The translations under genes and the position numbers were made by a program. 64,000 bases of DNA from Maribacter litoralis. Its GTDB lineage: Bacteria; Bacteroidota; Bacteroidia; Flavobacteriales; Flavobacteriaceae. The notes beneath the pieces were generated by a model. It searched no databases. It worked only from the letters and a program-made list of their open reading frames with translations, and was not told the DNA's origin. The stretch's first letter is position 1, and each line of letters begins with the position of its first letter. The stretch is taken from assembly GCF_003075045.1 (NCBI RefSeq), contig NZ_QCZD01000001.1, forward strand, positions 1,116,001 through 1,180,000, written 5' to 3'. Of the stretch, positions 8,478 through 17,898 are shown piece by piece.

Positions 8478-9110
8478 CTACTGTTTTTTTAGGGATTGTA
8501 AAATGGCCAACGCCATAAATTTTATGTTTGTGGTATTTGATAAATATTCGTTTTCTTCTTTATTAGATAGGAAGCCTAATTCCAAGAGAACAGAAATACA
8601 ATTACCTACTGTTTCCCGAAGTACCTGAAAATTTGCAAACTTTATACCTCTACTCTTATACCCAATTACTTTGCAAAGCGTCTTTTTAATTTGATAAGCA
8701 ACAAAAACAGATTCTTTAGAATGTTCCCCTTGCTTACTCGACGTGTAAACTTCAATTCCTCTTGCATTTGGATTATCCGAATGATTACAATGCAACGACA
8801 CAAATAAATCTACTTTTAAGATTTTGGCGAGCCTTATTCTATCAGATAATGAAATAAGTGTGTCCTTATACCTGGTCAAATAAATATCTAAAGGTTTTCC
8901 TAATTCTTTATTTAGCTTCAAAATGGCATTCGCAATATCCAATACGATGTCCTTTTCTTGAATTTTATTTATACCAATTGCACCAGCATCTTTTCCACCG
9001 TGTCCAACGTCTATAATTATTCTTTTTTGAGCACTCATTTCTTGTCCAAAAACGATGCACATTTTTAGAAGCAAAAAGACAAAACTGACGTTCTTGAGCA
9101 CTTTTTTCAT
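8478..9110 (-). CDS. N-acetylmuramoyl-L-alanine amidase (Amidase_3)
   Basis: A 210-residue exported amidase with a signal peptide at residues 1-22. The zinc ligands and catalytic residues of the family are all visible: His in IIDVGHGGKDAG, Glu in IQEKDIVLDIA, His in LFVSLHCNHSD and Glu in VLLELGFLSN. It cleaves the bond between muramic acid and the stem peptide. Placed divergently from the tra operon, it probably opens peptidoglycan locally for the secretion channel, as VirB1-like hydrolases do elsewhere. It has no SPOR or other extra domain. Confidence 0.9.
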   Translation of the reverse strand: MKKVLKNVSFVFLLLKMCIVFGQEMSAQKRIIIDVGHGGKDAGAIGINKIQEKDIVLDIANAILKLNKELGKPLDIYLTRYKDTLISLSDRIRLAKILKVDLFVSLHCNHSDNPNARGIEVYTSSKQGEHSKESVFVAYQIKKTLCKVIGYKSRGIKFANFQVLRETVGNCISVLLELGFLSNKEENEYLSNTTNIKFMALAILQSLKKQ

Positions 9111-9299
9111 TTTTAATTTTCAGGTTATCAACAACTTCCCTTTAAAAATCCATAGGATTTGATGCTAAATAATAACAACCGAATTCAAATAGAATCAAAT
9201 AATATTTTATTCACAAATTACTGATTTACAGTATTTTATGTTCAAATATATGTAAATTTCTAATAACGAAAACAACATAAAAATTCTAAACCTTTTATT
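9111..9299 (+). promoter_or_regulatory. Intergenic leader of the tra operon
   Basis: About 190 bp of very AT-rich DNA separate the amidase gene from traE. It must hold the divergent promoters, but no perfect TAnnTTTG box could be assigned and no strong palindrome was seen. Confidence 0.4.
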
Positions 9300-9587
9300 A
9301 TGAAAAAATCAATCTATTTGGCAACTTTTTTGTCGCTGCTCTCAACATCACTTTTTGCTCAAATTGGGGGAATTGAAGATTCTGTTAATGATGTTGGCGA
9401 TACCATCAGAACCATCTTTCCAATTTTACTTGGGGTTATATTTCTAGTTGGTTTCCTATTTAATGCTGGACACTTCTTTGGGGAAAATGCTGACCTGAAA
9501 AAAGGAATAACGAGAGTACTCGTCTTTGTACTTATTGCTGGCGCAGTTGTAGGCATCTTCACATACTTAATAGGAATCGTAGTATAG
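9300..9587 (+). CDS. traE: Conjugative transfer protein TraE, VirB2-like pilin subunit (DUF4134-like)
   Basis: A 95-residue precursor with a signal sequence (cleavage near LFAQ, residues 18-21), a short polar part and two hydrophobic helices (about 38-56 and 72-94) separated by GENADLKKGIT. This is the shape of VirB2-type pilins and of the TraE proteins of Bacteroidetes conjugative transposons. It is the first gene of a tra operon; traF starts on the base after its stop codon. Confidence 0.8.
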   Translation: MKKSIYLATFLSLLSTSLFAQIGGIEDSVNDVGDTIRTIFPILLGVIFLVGFLFNAGHFFGENADLKKGITRVLVFVLIAGAVVGIFTYLIGIVV

Positions 9588-9866
9588 ATGAAACGCTTCG
9601 AGGTCTATAAAAACATTAGGAAACGGGCAGTCATTTTTGGGCTGCCCATTTCCCTGTTTGCCTTAATGATGGTTTCCATTTTGGCTTCGTTGCTCATCAT
9701 CATATTCTCTTTCAGCTTTGGGATAATAATAGGTGTACTGGTATTCAATGCTTCCCTTTATGTGGCGCTGACACGAATAGCCCACAATCCACAGCTATTC
9801 CAAATGGCAAAGGCTTTCCCAAAAATCATTAGTAACAAAAGAAACTCTGGCTTCGATTATGAATAA
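9588..9866 (+). CDS. traF: Conjugative transfer protein TraF, VirB3-like (DUF4133-like)
   Basis: A 92-residue inner-membrane protein with two close hydrophobic helices (about residues 16-35 and 38-58), as in VirB3 and Bacteroidetes TraF/DUF4133 proteins. It abuts traE with no gap, and its end overlaps the traG start by 8 bp. Tight coupling of VirB3- and VirB4-type genes is general in type IV secretion, where VirB3 docks the ATPase at the membrane. Confidence 0.8.
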   Translation: MKRFEVYKNIRKRAVIFGLPISLFALMMVSILASLLIIIFSFSFGIIIGVLVFNASLYVALTRIAHNPQLFQMAKAFPKIISNKRNSGFDYE

Positions 9867-12261
9867 GATTAACCTTTCGGCATATCAACCTATTGTAGAT
9901 ATTCAGGACAATATCGTATTTGCCAATAATGGCAACGTAGTCTTGTGCTATAAAGGTAATCTACCAGAAATCTATTCCTTATCTGAAAAGGATTTTGAGG
10001 ATATGCACGGTGCTTGGTTTCAGGCATTAAAGTCTTTGCCTGTTGGTACTGTGGTTCACAAGCAGGATATATACCTGAAGAAATCTTATACTTCGGAACA
10101 ACTTCCGAATTCTACTTTTCTGGAAAAGGCTACCCACGAACATTTTAAAGGTCGTGGGCATATTGAGCATAAGTGTTACTTGTTCTTTATTTTGACCAAA
10201 AACAAGGCTCTAAACAATCCTAAATATGTCAATCCCTTTAGGAAAATTTCAAAGGGAATTGTACAGGAATTGGATGATAACATTAAGAGTTTCGTAAACT
10301 CTGTAAGCGATTCTGTTTCCTTTATCAACAATAGCCGAAAAATGGCATTCCTTCCGCTTAAAGCGGATGAGATACAGCACCTCACAAACTGTTATTTCAA
10401 CGGTTTCAATGAGGGTTTTGATACGGACATCATATTAGATAAAAAAAGCGTCAATATTGGCGAAAACCATTTTGATGCCCTTGCCATCAACAGCGAACTG
10501 TGCTTTGGCGAAAGTGTGCAGAGTAGCAAAACCAATGAGAAATTCACTTCTGACGATTTTGTGTTTCATCAAGGGTTTATTGATGGCTTAGGGCTTACGT
10601 TTAATGAGAACCATATTGTCAATCAAATCTTGTATTTGGATGACAAGCAAAAGTGGCGCAAACTGCTCGATAAAAAGATTGAGGAACTCAACAAAAGTTC
10701 AAACTTTGGTTCACAGAATAAAGTGGTGCTTGGTAAAATCCAGCACATCCTTGACCAAATCAATGCTGATGACAATGCCCGAATTATTCGTGGTCATCTC
10801 AATATTGTCTATTGGGCAAAAGAAGCCAAAGAGCTCGACAAGATAACTTCAAAAATCAAGACTGAATTTAAGGAATTGGATATCATCCCGTATTATCCAA
10901 GAGGCGAAGAACGAAAGAATTATATTCTAAATAGTTACTGCTGTTTCTCGTCCAATTTCTCGAATAATGATTTATATGTAACCGATTTAAAACACGCGCT
11001 TTGCCTTTTCATCAATAATACCAATTATAAAAGCGATTACACCGGAATCATCTTTAATGACCGTGAACATAACATTCCCGTCCTGAAGGATGTCTGGGAT
11101 GAAAAGAAAAAACGCATCAAGGCACGGAACTTTGCCATTTTCGCCCCAACAGGCGAAGGAAAATCCTTTTTGGCTAATAACATTTTGCGCCAGTATTTTG
11201 AAAGTGGTGTTCGTCTGGTCATTATAGACTTAGGCGGTTCATACACCAAATTCGCAAAGCTCTATCCTGAAAAATATACGGTGCTTCGCTATGAAAGTGG
11301 AAAGAACCTTGGTATCAATCCATTTTATATAAGTGATACAAATGACCTCACACCAGAACGGTTGGAAGATTTATCGGTGTTCCTTTTCGAACTGTTTGCT
11401 TCAGATTTAAAGGTTACAAAAGCACAATCGGTATCGGTTAAAAAGATACTACGCCACTATTACGATAGCACTTCAGAAAATCACTCTTTAGATGGTTTTT
11501 ACAGTTTTATAGAAAGGAATCAGAATGATCTTCTGGACACCTTAAAAATCCATCCCGACTACTTCAATGTTACGAGCTTCTTGCACGTAATGTCCGAGTA
11601 CGTCGGCGATGGTCTATATAGCTTTCTGTTTGAAGTGAGTGAAGACCAGACTTATAAAATTGAGGACAAACGATTGATTGTTTTTGAACTGGATGAAGTT
11701 AAGGACAATAAGGAAATCCTGTCCGTAATGTTGAAGCTAATTAAGTCAGCCATCCAAAGAACCATTTGGAAAAATAGGGCTGAAAAAGGTATCATCCTTT
11801 TCGACGAGTTTGCCAAACAATTGAAGTTTGAAAATGTTCTGGAAAGCGTAGAATTCTACTACCAAGCCATACGTAAACAAAATGGTGCGATTGGGATTAT
11901 TCTTCAGTCGATAAATCAGCTGCCCAACAATTCAACATCGGCGAGTATATTGGAAAACACACAAGTTATTTATAGCCTAAATAACGAAAAAGGCTATGAT
12001 GAACTGGTCAAACGTCTCAACCTATCCAGTCACGACTTGAACCAATTAAAGTCCATCAAAAACAACCTTTCTGGTCCACGCAAATACACCGAAATGTTCA
12101 TCAAGATAGGCAGGGAAAGTAACATTTTCCGTCTCGAAGTTCCGAAGGAAGTCTATGCAGCCTACCTAACCGATGGACAGGAAAACGAAGAAATAATGAA
12201 GCTCTACAACGAGCATAGCGATATGCAAAAAGCAATAATTCAATTCACATCTAAAACATAA
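9859..12261 (+). CDS. traG: Conjugation ATPase TraG, VirB4-like
   Basis: An 800-residue VirB4/TraG-family ATPase that powers channel assembly and pilus biogenesis. Walker A is at about residues 431-440 (FAPTGEGKSFLANN), Walker B/DE box at about 650 (KGIILFDEFAK), with the conserved RLVIIDLGGSYTKF strand and a late IGIILQSINQLPNNS motif. The N-terminal 400 residues match the VirB4 N-domain. Length is normal for Bacteroidetes TraG. It starts inside the traF end (8-bp overlap) and is followed 4 bp later by the VirB5-like gene. Confidence 0.92.
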   Translation: MNKINLSAYQPIVDIQDNIVFANNGNVVLCYKGNLPEIYSLSEKDFEDMHGAWFQALKSLPVGTVVHKQDIYLKKSYTSEQLPNSTFLEKATHEHFKGRGHIEHKCYLFFILTKNKALNNPKYVNPFRKISKGIVQELDDNIKSFVNSVSDSVSFINNSRKMAFLPLKADEIQHLTNCYFNGFNEGFDTDIILDKKSVNIGENHFDALAINSELCFGESVQSSKTNEKFTSDDFVFHQGFIDGLGLTFNENHIVNQILYLDDKQKWRKLLDKKIEELNKSSNFGSQNKVVLGKIQHILDQINADDNARIIRGHLNIVYWAKEAKELDKITSKIKTEFKELDIIPYYPRGEERKNYILNSYCCFSSNFSNNDLYVTDLKHALCLFINNTNYKSDYTGIIFNDREHNIPVLKDVWDEKKKRIKARNFAIFAPTGEGKSFLANNILRQYFESGVRLVIIDLGGSYTKFAKLYPEKYTVLRYESGKNLGINPFYISDTNDLTPERLEDLSVFLFELFASDLKVTKAQSVSVKKILRHYYDSTSENHSLDGFYSFIERNQNDLLDTLKIHPDYFNVTSFLHVMSEYVGDGLYSFLFEVSEDQTYKIEDKRLIVFELDEVKDNKEILSVMLKLIKSAIQRTIWKNRAEKGIILFDEFAKQLKFENVLESVEFYYQAIRKQNGAIGIILQSINQLPNNSTSASILENTQVIYSLNNEKGYDELVKRLNLSSHDLNQLKSIKNNLSGPRKYTEMFIKIGRESNIFRLEVPKEVYAAYLTDGQENEEIMKLYNEHSDMQKAIIQFTSKT

Positions 12262-12265
12262 TATT

Positions 12266-12847
12266 ATGAAGACAAAAATCAAAATTTTAGTAATGACAGT
12301 AGCCTTGACCTTATTTATGTCGGGAAATGCTACCGCACAAGGAATGCCCACTTATGACAATACCAATTTTATCAGTTTGGTAAAACAACTATTGGAATCA
12401 GGTAAACAGACCGCTCAAATGATTAAGTCTGTAAAATTCCTAAAGGATGCTAAAGAAGCCATCGAGCAAGTATCAAGCGTAGTTCAACAACTCAACGCTG
12501 TCCAAGAAATTGCAGACAATAATCAGCGTCTTATCAATGTAATGCAAAATGATTTACAGGACATTTTAAACTCGCCCTACATCAAACCCGATGAAGTTTC
12601 AAGAGTTATGGAATCATTCGATGCAATAGTCCAAAACTCATTAGAAACGGTAGATTTTATTGATGAAGTTTTATCCAGCGATTACCTAAAAATGAGCGAT
12701 GCCGAACGTGCCGAAATACTCAAAGTTAAAGAGCAAGAATCGAAACAAATGGTTTCTACCATTACCACTAAAACAAAACGGTATCGAGATATTATTTCTT
12801 TCAGAAAAATGCAGGATAAAGTAAATAACCGAGAAACAGATTACTAA
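12266..12847 (+). CDS. Exported conjugation protein, TraI/VirB5-like (DUF4141-like)
   Basis: A 193-residue periplasmic protein with a signal peptide at about residues 1-24 (cleavage after TAQG-type sequence) and a mostly helical, Gln/Glu-rich body with heptad-like spacing (about 45-110 and 150-185). This matches the coiled VirB5/TraI-type proteins found between traG and traJ in Bacteroidetes elements. It lies 4 bp after traG and 2 bp before traJ. The name follows from position and shape rather than from a sharp motif. Confidence 0.7.
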   Translation: MKTKIKILVMTVALTLFMSGNATAQGMPTYDNTNFISLVKQLLESGKQTAQMIKSVKFLKDAKEAIEQVSSVVQQLNAVQEIADNNQRLINVMQNDLQDILNSPYIKPDEVSRVMESFDAIVQNSLETVDFIDEVLSSDYLKMSDAERAEILKVKEQESKQMVSTITTKTKRYRDIISFRKMQDKVNNRETDY

Positions 12848-12849
12848 AA

Positions 12850-13692
12850 ATGACCGCAACTATACTTTTAGGGATTGGGTTGGAATACATCGATGCGGTG
12901 TTCCAGACCATACAGAGCAGCAACTTCTCGCAATACACTATTGCCGGAATGAAAACGCTCGCTGTCCTATTTTTTCTGGTTAACATCCTGAAAAAGTACA
13001 ATGAAGGTGTTGCGGATAAAGACGGTTATACTTGGGGATTGAGCCCAGGGGACTTGATGAAGAATTTTGCCATTGTCATATTAGTAATTTTCTCAACGCA
13101 GGTGTTAGGGTTCTTTGATGGGATATTGGTAGCCATCGAGGGGCAGTATAGGGGCACAGCACCTGCGTTATTACCATTACAAATGCAGGACATTCCTTTA
13201 GAGGAAGACGTAAGTCTTTTTGATGCTGCGAGCTCAGCAATGACCCTTTTATACGAAGCTTTAGTAACACCATTGTATGGGTTTAAGATATTGGCATTTA
13301 TTCTAAGCACTATACTTTGGATTCTTGACCTATTCATTTATCCGTTGTTTTTGGCAGAGCGTTTTTTCCTTTTGGGGATAATGCAAGCGTTCTTCCCTTT
13401 GGTCATTAGCCTTGCAGTATTTGAAAAATTCCGTTCACTTGCTTATACATTCTTCAAGTTGTATGCTGCTGTATATATGTTAGTGCCGGCATTCTTTTTA
13501 GTCAATGTATTTGTTAACGCTATTTATACGGAAATCAACACCAATTTTTGGGTCAATTTATTTGGAACTGATACAGGTCAAGGCTTTTTTGCGCCTGTTG
13601 TTCAATTAGGTTCTGTTGCATTTATTGTTTTCCTGAAATTCAAATTGTACAAACGAGCAACGTCCTTTACACTCAGATTATTTACTGCCTAA
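12850..13692 (+). CDS. traJ: Conjugative transfer protein TraJ, VirB6-like channel protein
   Basis: A 280-residue polytopic membrane protein with about six hydrophobic segments. Family signs are the N-terminal YIDAVFQTI...AGMKTLAVLFFLVNILKKY and the LAERFFLLGIMQAFFPLVISLAVFEKFRS core typical of Bacteroidetes TraJ. VirB6-like proteins form the inner-membrane DNA path. It is tightly packed within the operon (2 bp after the previous stop, 20 bp before traK). Confidence 0.85.
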   Translation: MTATILLGIGLEYIDAVFQTIQSSNFSQYTIAGMKTLAVLFFLVNILKKYNEGVADKDGYTWGLSPGDLMKNFAIVILVIFSTQVLGFFDGILVAIEGQYRGTAPALLPLQMQDIPLEEDVSLFDAASSAMTLLYEALVTPLYGFKILAFILSTILWILDLFIYPLFLAERFFLLGIMQAFFPLVISLAVFEKFRSLAYTFFKLYAAVYMLVPAFFLVNVFVNAIYTEINTNFWVNLFGTDTGQGFFAPVVQLGSVAFIVFLKFKLYKRATSFTLRLFTA

Positions 13693-13712
13693 GGCAGATT
13701 AAAAATAAAAAT

Positions 13713-14321
13713 ATGAAAACACCATACAAGAACATTTACAACGTCCTAAAACTGAATCGGTTTATCGTTTTGGCAGTTGTTGTCTGTGCATTACTATCCA
13801 GCACTTTTTCAGTTTGGATGGTATTCAACACAAATCAAAAAGCGCTCAATAGCGCCTTTGCCATCAACACAGATGGTAGTATCATTCCGCTGAAGCTAGT
13901 GACGCAAAAAGAGAATTTTCAGGTTGAAGCTTTGGCGCATTTGGACCTGTTTCATAATTACTTCTATAACATAGATGCCAGTAATTATGAGCGAAACTTG
14001 GAAAAGGCATTGTGGCTGGGTAACAGTTCTGTGGACAATCTCTACCGACAGAAAAAAGCAGATGGTGTTTACAATAGATTACTTCAGTATTCATTGGTTC
14101 AAAAAGTACTGAGCATCGACTCAAGGATTAATGAAAGCAATGGCTCGTATGGTTTTACAACCACGACCATTTTTGAAATCAATAGAGGCTCAATTATCGA
14201 CACCTACGAATTGGTTTCAACAGGAAACCTGATTATGGTTGACCGTAACTTTCCCAATAATCCGCACGGACTTCTAATTACAAATTACTTCGAGAACACT
14301 TTAAAAAAAACTAAACGATGA
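13713..14321 (+). CDS. traK: Conjugative transfer protein TraK, VirB8-like
   Basis: A 202-residue bitopic protein with a short cytoplasmic start (MKTPYKNIYNVLKLNRF), one membrane helix at about residues 17-37 and a periplasmic NTF2-like VirB8 domain (ALAHLDLFHNYFYNIDASNYERNLEKALWLG). This is the standard TraK signature in Bacteroidetes conjugative transposons. It overlaps traM by 4 bp (ATGA). Confidence 0.9.
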   Translation: MKTPYKNIYNVLKLNRFIVLAVVVCALLSSTFSVWMVFNTNQKALNSAFAINTDGSIIPLKLVTQKENFQVEALAHLDLFHNYFYNIDASNYERNLEKALWLGNSSVDNLYRQKKADGVYNRLLQYSLVQKVLSIDSRINESNGSYGFTTTTIFEINRGSIIDTYELVSTGNLIMVDRNFPNNPHGLLITNYFENTLKKTKR

Positions 14322-15247
14322 AAGTTGAAAAGAATAAAATAGTATTCGCTGCCGTATTGGCTGTGATTTTCATATTCCTGATTTCCTATTCCGTAATGGT
14401 ATTGGGCGATGATGATACTGAAACTGAAAACCTAAAACAGACCTTAGTGCCTGATTTAGAGGAAAACCAAAAAGAATACGACTCTAAACTGGATGCTATA
14501 AATGACTTAAAGAAAGTTCGTGAAAATAACGCGCCCAGCATCTACGATGAAAAGCTCATTGATTCCTTGGGATTCTACGACCCAGATTTACCAGAACGCG
14601 AAAAAGAGCGTATCGTAGATAGCATCTATGAAGCTGGCAAAATTCAATATTCATCGAAACGATACCAAAACTTAGGACAGAAAAGAACAGTTCGCAAAGC
14701 GGTATCAAAAATTGATTCTACTGAAGTAAAAAGAGAACAAAAAATTGAAGCCAAAGAATTAGGCTTAGAACATCAATTGTTCTTTGCCGCATCGCCAAAA
14801 CCCAACGAGTTTTCAATCATCGGTAATACTGATGAAACAATTTACGTAGTAGTAGATGGCGACCAAATAGTCAAAGCGAATACCAGATTACGAATGCGCC
14901 TTACCAAAACAGCTACCATCAATGGTAAGCTGATGCCAAAGAACACAACTATTTTCGGTTTTATAAGCTTTCAACCTAATCGTGCGCTCATTGAAATTGA
15001 AAACATAAAGCACCATCCTACAAAACTCAAAGCTTTTGATTTATCTGATGGTAGTGAAGGTATTTACGTACAGAACAATTTTCGGGCAGAAGCCACCACC
15101 GAAGTCTTGGACGATATTATTGGCGACATCAACATTCCTACCGTACCACAAGTTGGTGGTATATCCAAAGTACTCAGACGTAACAACCGAAACGTAAAAG
15201 TTACGGTATTGAATAATTATAAATTAATTCTAAAACCTAAATTATGA
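14318..15247 (+). CDS. traM: Conjugative transfer protein TraM, VirB10-like
   Basis: A 309-residue protein with an N-terminal membrane anchor (about residues 8-26), a charged, probably extended periplasmic linker (about 30-160) and a C-terminal VirB10/TraM beta domain (YVVVDGDQIVKANTRLRMRLTK, MPKNTTIFGFISFQPNRALIEIENI). It spans the periplasm and links the inner-membrane complex to TraN. There is 4-bp overlap with traK and with traN, indicating coupled translation. Confidence 0.9.
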   Translation: MKVEKNKIVFAAVLAVIFIFLISYSVMVLGDDDTETENLKQTLVPDLEENQKEYDSKLDAINDLKKVRENNAPSIYDEKLIDSLGFYDPDLPEREKERIVDSIYEAGKIQYSSKRYQNLGQKRTVRKAVSKIDSTEVKREQKIEAKELGLEHQLFFAASPKPNEFSIIGNTDETIYVVVDGDQIVKANTRLRMRLTKTATINGKLMPKNTTIFGFISFQPNRALIEIENIKHHPTKLKAFDLSDGSEGIYVQNNFRAEATTEVLDDIIGDINIPTVPQVGGISKVLRRNNRNVKVTVLNNYKLILKPKL

Positions 15248-16074
15248 GAGCAACAATTTTAATATTTGCGATACTGATTTCCGCTTTCGCGAAAGCGCAA
15301 ACAACTACAGTTCTCGATACCATATATGCCAACGACACCAAAAACGTTGCATTATTCTTCCCTGAACCTATTCGGCAAGGAATAACCGGTTCAGATAATT
15401 TTGTTTTTACTTACAATCGTGAAAAAGAACAGTATTTTGGACTTCTTCAGGCAAAGCCTGGGAAGGAAAGTAATCTGTTGGTAGTCAATAGAAATGGTTC
15501 AATTTTTTCGTATATTGTAAGATATAAAAAACAGCTATCTAAGCTCAATTATTTCATTCCGCTATCCAATAGTATCGGAAATGAGAAACCAATTAAGGTC
15601 GATTCGATTCTTGCTGAATCTTCTGAAGAACGTGTAGATAATAGAACGTATTACTATCAAAAATTCTGCTCGTATCTTCTTAACGGAAACCAGCGTATCG
15701 GTCGGATTAAGAAGCGAACGCAAGACATTGTCTTGACTGTTGAAAATGTTGTTTTTGATAAGGAAGAACTCTACTTCGTTATCCAGATTGAGAATAATTC
15801 TACTTTGGATTACGATTTGAATTTCTTAAACCTTTCGATTGAAACAAGACAAAAAGGGAAAAGAAAATCGTTGCAACGCCTGTATCAAGAACCAACGTAC
15901 AAACACAATCTGCCTTCAAAAATTGCAGAAAGTGAAACTGTGCGCTTCGTTTATGTATTGCCCAAATTTTCATTATCTAATGACCGTAGGGCGATTTTAG
16001 AATTGAATGAAAAGGATGGCGAACGAAACATTGAACTGAAAATATCACATAGATATATCAATAACCCAAATTAA
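15244..16074 (+). CDS. traN: Conjugative transfer protein TraN, VirB9-like (DUF4138-like)
   Basis: A 276-residue exported protein with a signal peptide (cleavage after AFAKAQ, about residue 18) followed by the TraN/DUF4138 pattern (TTVLDTIYANDTKNVALFFPEPIRQGITG, then FVFTYNRE). VirB9-like proteins form the outer-membrane ring with TraM. It overlaps traM by 4 bp; a lipoprotein gene follows 7 bp later. No traL, traO, traP or traQ-like gene is visible, so the operon is shorter than that of CTnDOT. Confidence 0.9.
   Translation: MRATILIFAILISAFAKAQTTTVLDTIYANDTKNVALFFPEPIRQGITGSDNFVFTYNREKEQYFGLLQAKPGKESNLLVVNRNGSIFSYIVRYKKQLSKLNYFIPLSNSIGNEKPIKVDSILAESSEERVDNRTYYYQKFCSYLLNGNQRIGRIKKRTQDIVLTVENVVFDKEELYFVIQIENNSTLDYDLNFLNLSIETRQKGKRKSLQRLYQEPTYKHNLPSKIAESETVRFVYVLPKFSLSNDRRAILELNEKDGERNIELKISHRYINNPN
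15282..15297. repeat. 16-bp perfect palindrome CGCTTTCGCGAAAGCG within traN
   Basis: The palindrome encodes part of the traN signal peptide (AFAKA). Shorter relatives occur in the relaxase gene (around 26650, GCTTTCGCGAAAA) and in the repeat-rich region near 32900 (TTTTCGCGAAA). It may be an over-represented genomic palindrome rather than an element-specific site. Confidence 0.5.
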
Positions 16075-16081
16075 GAATATT

Positions 16082-16453
16082 ATGAAAAAAATTGTCGTTT
16101 TCTCGCTCGTACTGCTGTTCCTTTCTTGTGCCGATTCTGATACTAAAATTTCGGAACCGAGTGCCACATCCCAAATCGTCATCGAAAGCTTTTATGAGAA
16201 AGATGAGGAAGCTTTAAAAGCCAACTCAACACCACAGGCATATTCTAATTATATGAATACTATAAATATGTTCAATGCGACGGTAAAGGATGATTCAAAC
16301 TTTACAGTTTTGCAGGATACGATTATGGGTGACGTGGCTTGGGTAAAATATACTACAGCCTATGATAAGACACCGGGCCTTTTTAAACTGGTTAAGCAAA
16401 ATGGCAAATGGTTGGCGGATGCGAGAGGCTCAAAGGATAAATCGCCTTTTTAA
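16082..16453 (+). CDS. Small lipoprotein, NTF2-like/DUF4878-like
   Basis: A 123-residue lipoprotein. The lipobox LLFLSCAD puts the acylated cysteine at about residue 16. The rest has the NTF2-like layout (QIVIESFYEKDEEALKAN ... GDVAWVKYTTAYDKTPGLFKLVKQNGKWLAD), in which a final Gly-Lys-Trp strand is typical of DUF4878-like proteins. As the last gene of the tra operon it could be a VirB7-like or exclusion lipoprotein; both are inference from position. Confidence 0.7.
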   Translation: MKKIVVFSLVLLFLSCADSDTKISEPSATSQIVIESFYEKDEEALKANSTPQAYSNYMNTINMFNATVKDDSNFTVLQDTIMGDVAWVKYTTAYDKTPGLFKLVKQNGKWLADARGSKDKSPF

Positions 16454-16461
16454 AAGGATAC

Positions 16462-17820
16462 TTACTGATTTTTTTCGAGATTAATTTCCCAATAGCCTTG
16501 TGTGCCACCGTGGCGTTTTATAAACCCTTTGGTTTTGAGCGCATTTATATGTTTGCCCACAGGGGATTCATTGATGCCTAAAGCTTCAGCTATTTCAGTA
16601 TAAGTAATAGTAGTATTGGTTGCAATAAGTTTAAGTACTTCTTTTTGTCTTTTAGTAAGTATATCTATAGCATCTATTGCACCACCTGTTGCACCACCTG
16701 TTACACCACCTTTTTGACCATCTTCTCTAATAGTAGATTCATCAGCAACTTCTTTAGCAATAAAAGTCATTCTAAGAAAGTTATCGGAAAAACTAAAACT
16801 CTCTTTTCCATAGTGTTCTAAAATACGAGGGATGCCAGAACCTAATTGTTCAACCAGTTCTAAATCTTTAAAAATTCGCATCAGTTCCTTATTTCGTGGA
16901 ACTGAAAAGCCTTCAAAAAATTCTTGCTTGCTCAATCCTTCCGGAAGACCACCAGCTGATGTGATTTCGATTCTATCGGTAAAAATCTCAAACTTTGGGG
17001 TAATCTCATTGGTATAGTCATTATGCACAAACGCATTAATGATTGCTTCTCGCAAGGCGATGGGATGCCAAAGGTTGGCTTGTTGTCTTTCTTTTGATGT
17101 GATTTTTGTGGTTGTTCTGTTCTCGACCGCAATTTTATCTATCACTTGTTTAGTAGCCTTAACTAAACATTCGTGACCATATTCGTTGCTTTCTATTAAG
17201 TCTGTTCTGGTTATGCCTGAATATTTGGCGACTTTAATTGAAGTGTTATTTTTGTCTGCCAAAAGATAGCCGGCATAATTAAAAGCACCATCTTCCGTAA
17301 GTAGTTCCAAGTTCTTTGCAAAAGCTTTACCAAGGGTGTACCCAGATTCTTCGTAGTAAATTTTTAGCTGTCCGAAGCCTAAATCCTGCCGTCCTGCTTT
17401 AATCTTGCTGATGGAATTTCGGGTACGTTTAGCAAACAGCTCATCTATCATTTTTTGGGGCATCGGTTCAGCCGCTGAACCCAAGCGAATAAAACAACCC
17501 TTTTCGCTCATCCCGTATTTTTTAAGATAATATGGTTTTTCTGGACCGCTGGCCACTATGATTTTCAGAATGTTCTTGCCGTCCCTTTCCTCACTCACAA
17601 TATCAAACAGACCAAGGGCGGAAGGGCGAATGTTGTTTTTTAACCTATCCTTAATCTTCAACTGGTCGCCATCTGCATCAGCCAGACCGTAAGTGTTCCC
17701 TTCCTTATCAATACCGATATATATAATGCCACCTTCGCGATAGTTCAAAAACGCAATGACCTCTTTTTCAAGTCCATCAGACAGTTCTCGTTTGTATTCT
17801 ATGCGGTTTGTTTCGGTCAT
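16462..17820 (-). CDS. AlbA_2/Schlafen-type ATP-binding regulator with C-terminal winged helix
   Basis: A 452-residue protein. Residues about 5-110 carry the AlbA_2 (divergent AAA-4) pattern EYKRELSDGLEKEVIAFLN...GGIIYIGIDKEGNTYGL. Residues about 250-360 match the HATPase_c_4 region of RecG-like regulators (ALREAIINAFVHNDY, SAGGLPEGLS, LELVEQLGSGIPRI). Residues about 375-395 are a Gly/Thr/Ala-rich linker, and the end is a winged helix (ITYTEIAEALGINESPVGKHINALKTKGFIKR). Such proteins are usually DNA- or RNA-binding regulators and often sit beside defence genes. It faces the tra operon end to end and is divergent from the defence genes, with an inverted repeat between. Confidence 0.82.
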   Translation of the reverse strand: MTETNRIEYKRELSDGLEKEVIAFLNYREGGIIYIGIDKEGNTYGLADADGDQLKIKDRLKNNIRPSALGLFDIVSEERDGKNILKIIVASGPEKPYYLKKYGMSEKGCFIRLGSAAEPMPQKMIDELFAKRTRNSISKIKAGRQDLGFGQLKIYYEESGYTLGKAFAKNLELLTEDGAFNYAGYLLADKNNTSIKVAKYSGITRTDLIESNEYGHECLVKATKQVIDKIAVENRTTTKITSKERQQANLWHPIALREAIINAFVHNDYTNEITPKFEIFTDRIEITSAGGLPEGLSKQEFFEGFSVPRNKELMRIFKDLELVEQLGSGIPRILEHYGKESFSFSDNFLRMTFIAKEVADESTIREDGQKGGVTGGATGGAIDAIDILTKRQKEVLKLIATNTTITYTEIAEALGINESPVGKHINALKTKGFIKRHGGTQGYWEINLEKNQ

Positions 17821-17879
17821 TAATTCAAATAAAATCGGACAGTAAAGATAATAATATTAAGTTGTGAAAATAGGTTTTA

Positions 17880-17898
17880 GTACCTTGAGATAAGGTAC
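17880..17898. promoter_or_regulatory. Inverted repeat operator candidate upstream of the defence genes
   Basis: GTACCTT (17880-17886) and AAGGTAC (17892-17898) are perfect 7-bp arms around a 5-base centre, in the 151-bp divergent region between the AlbA_2 regulator and the gene at 17972. It is a natural operator candidate for that regulator's winged helix. Confidence 0.5.
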
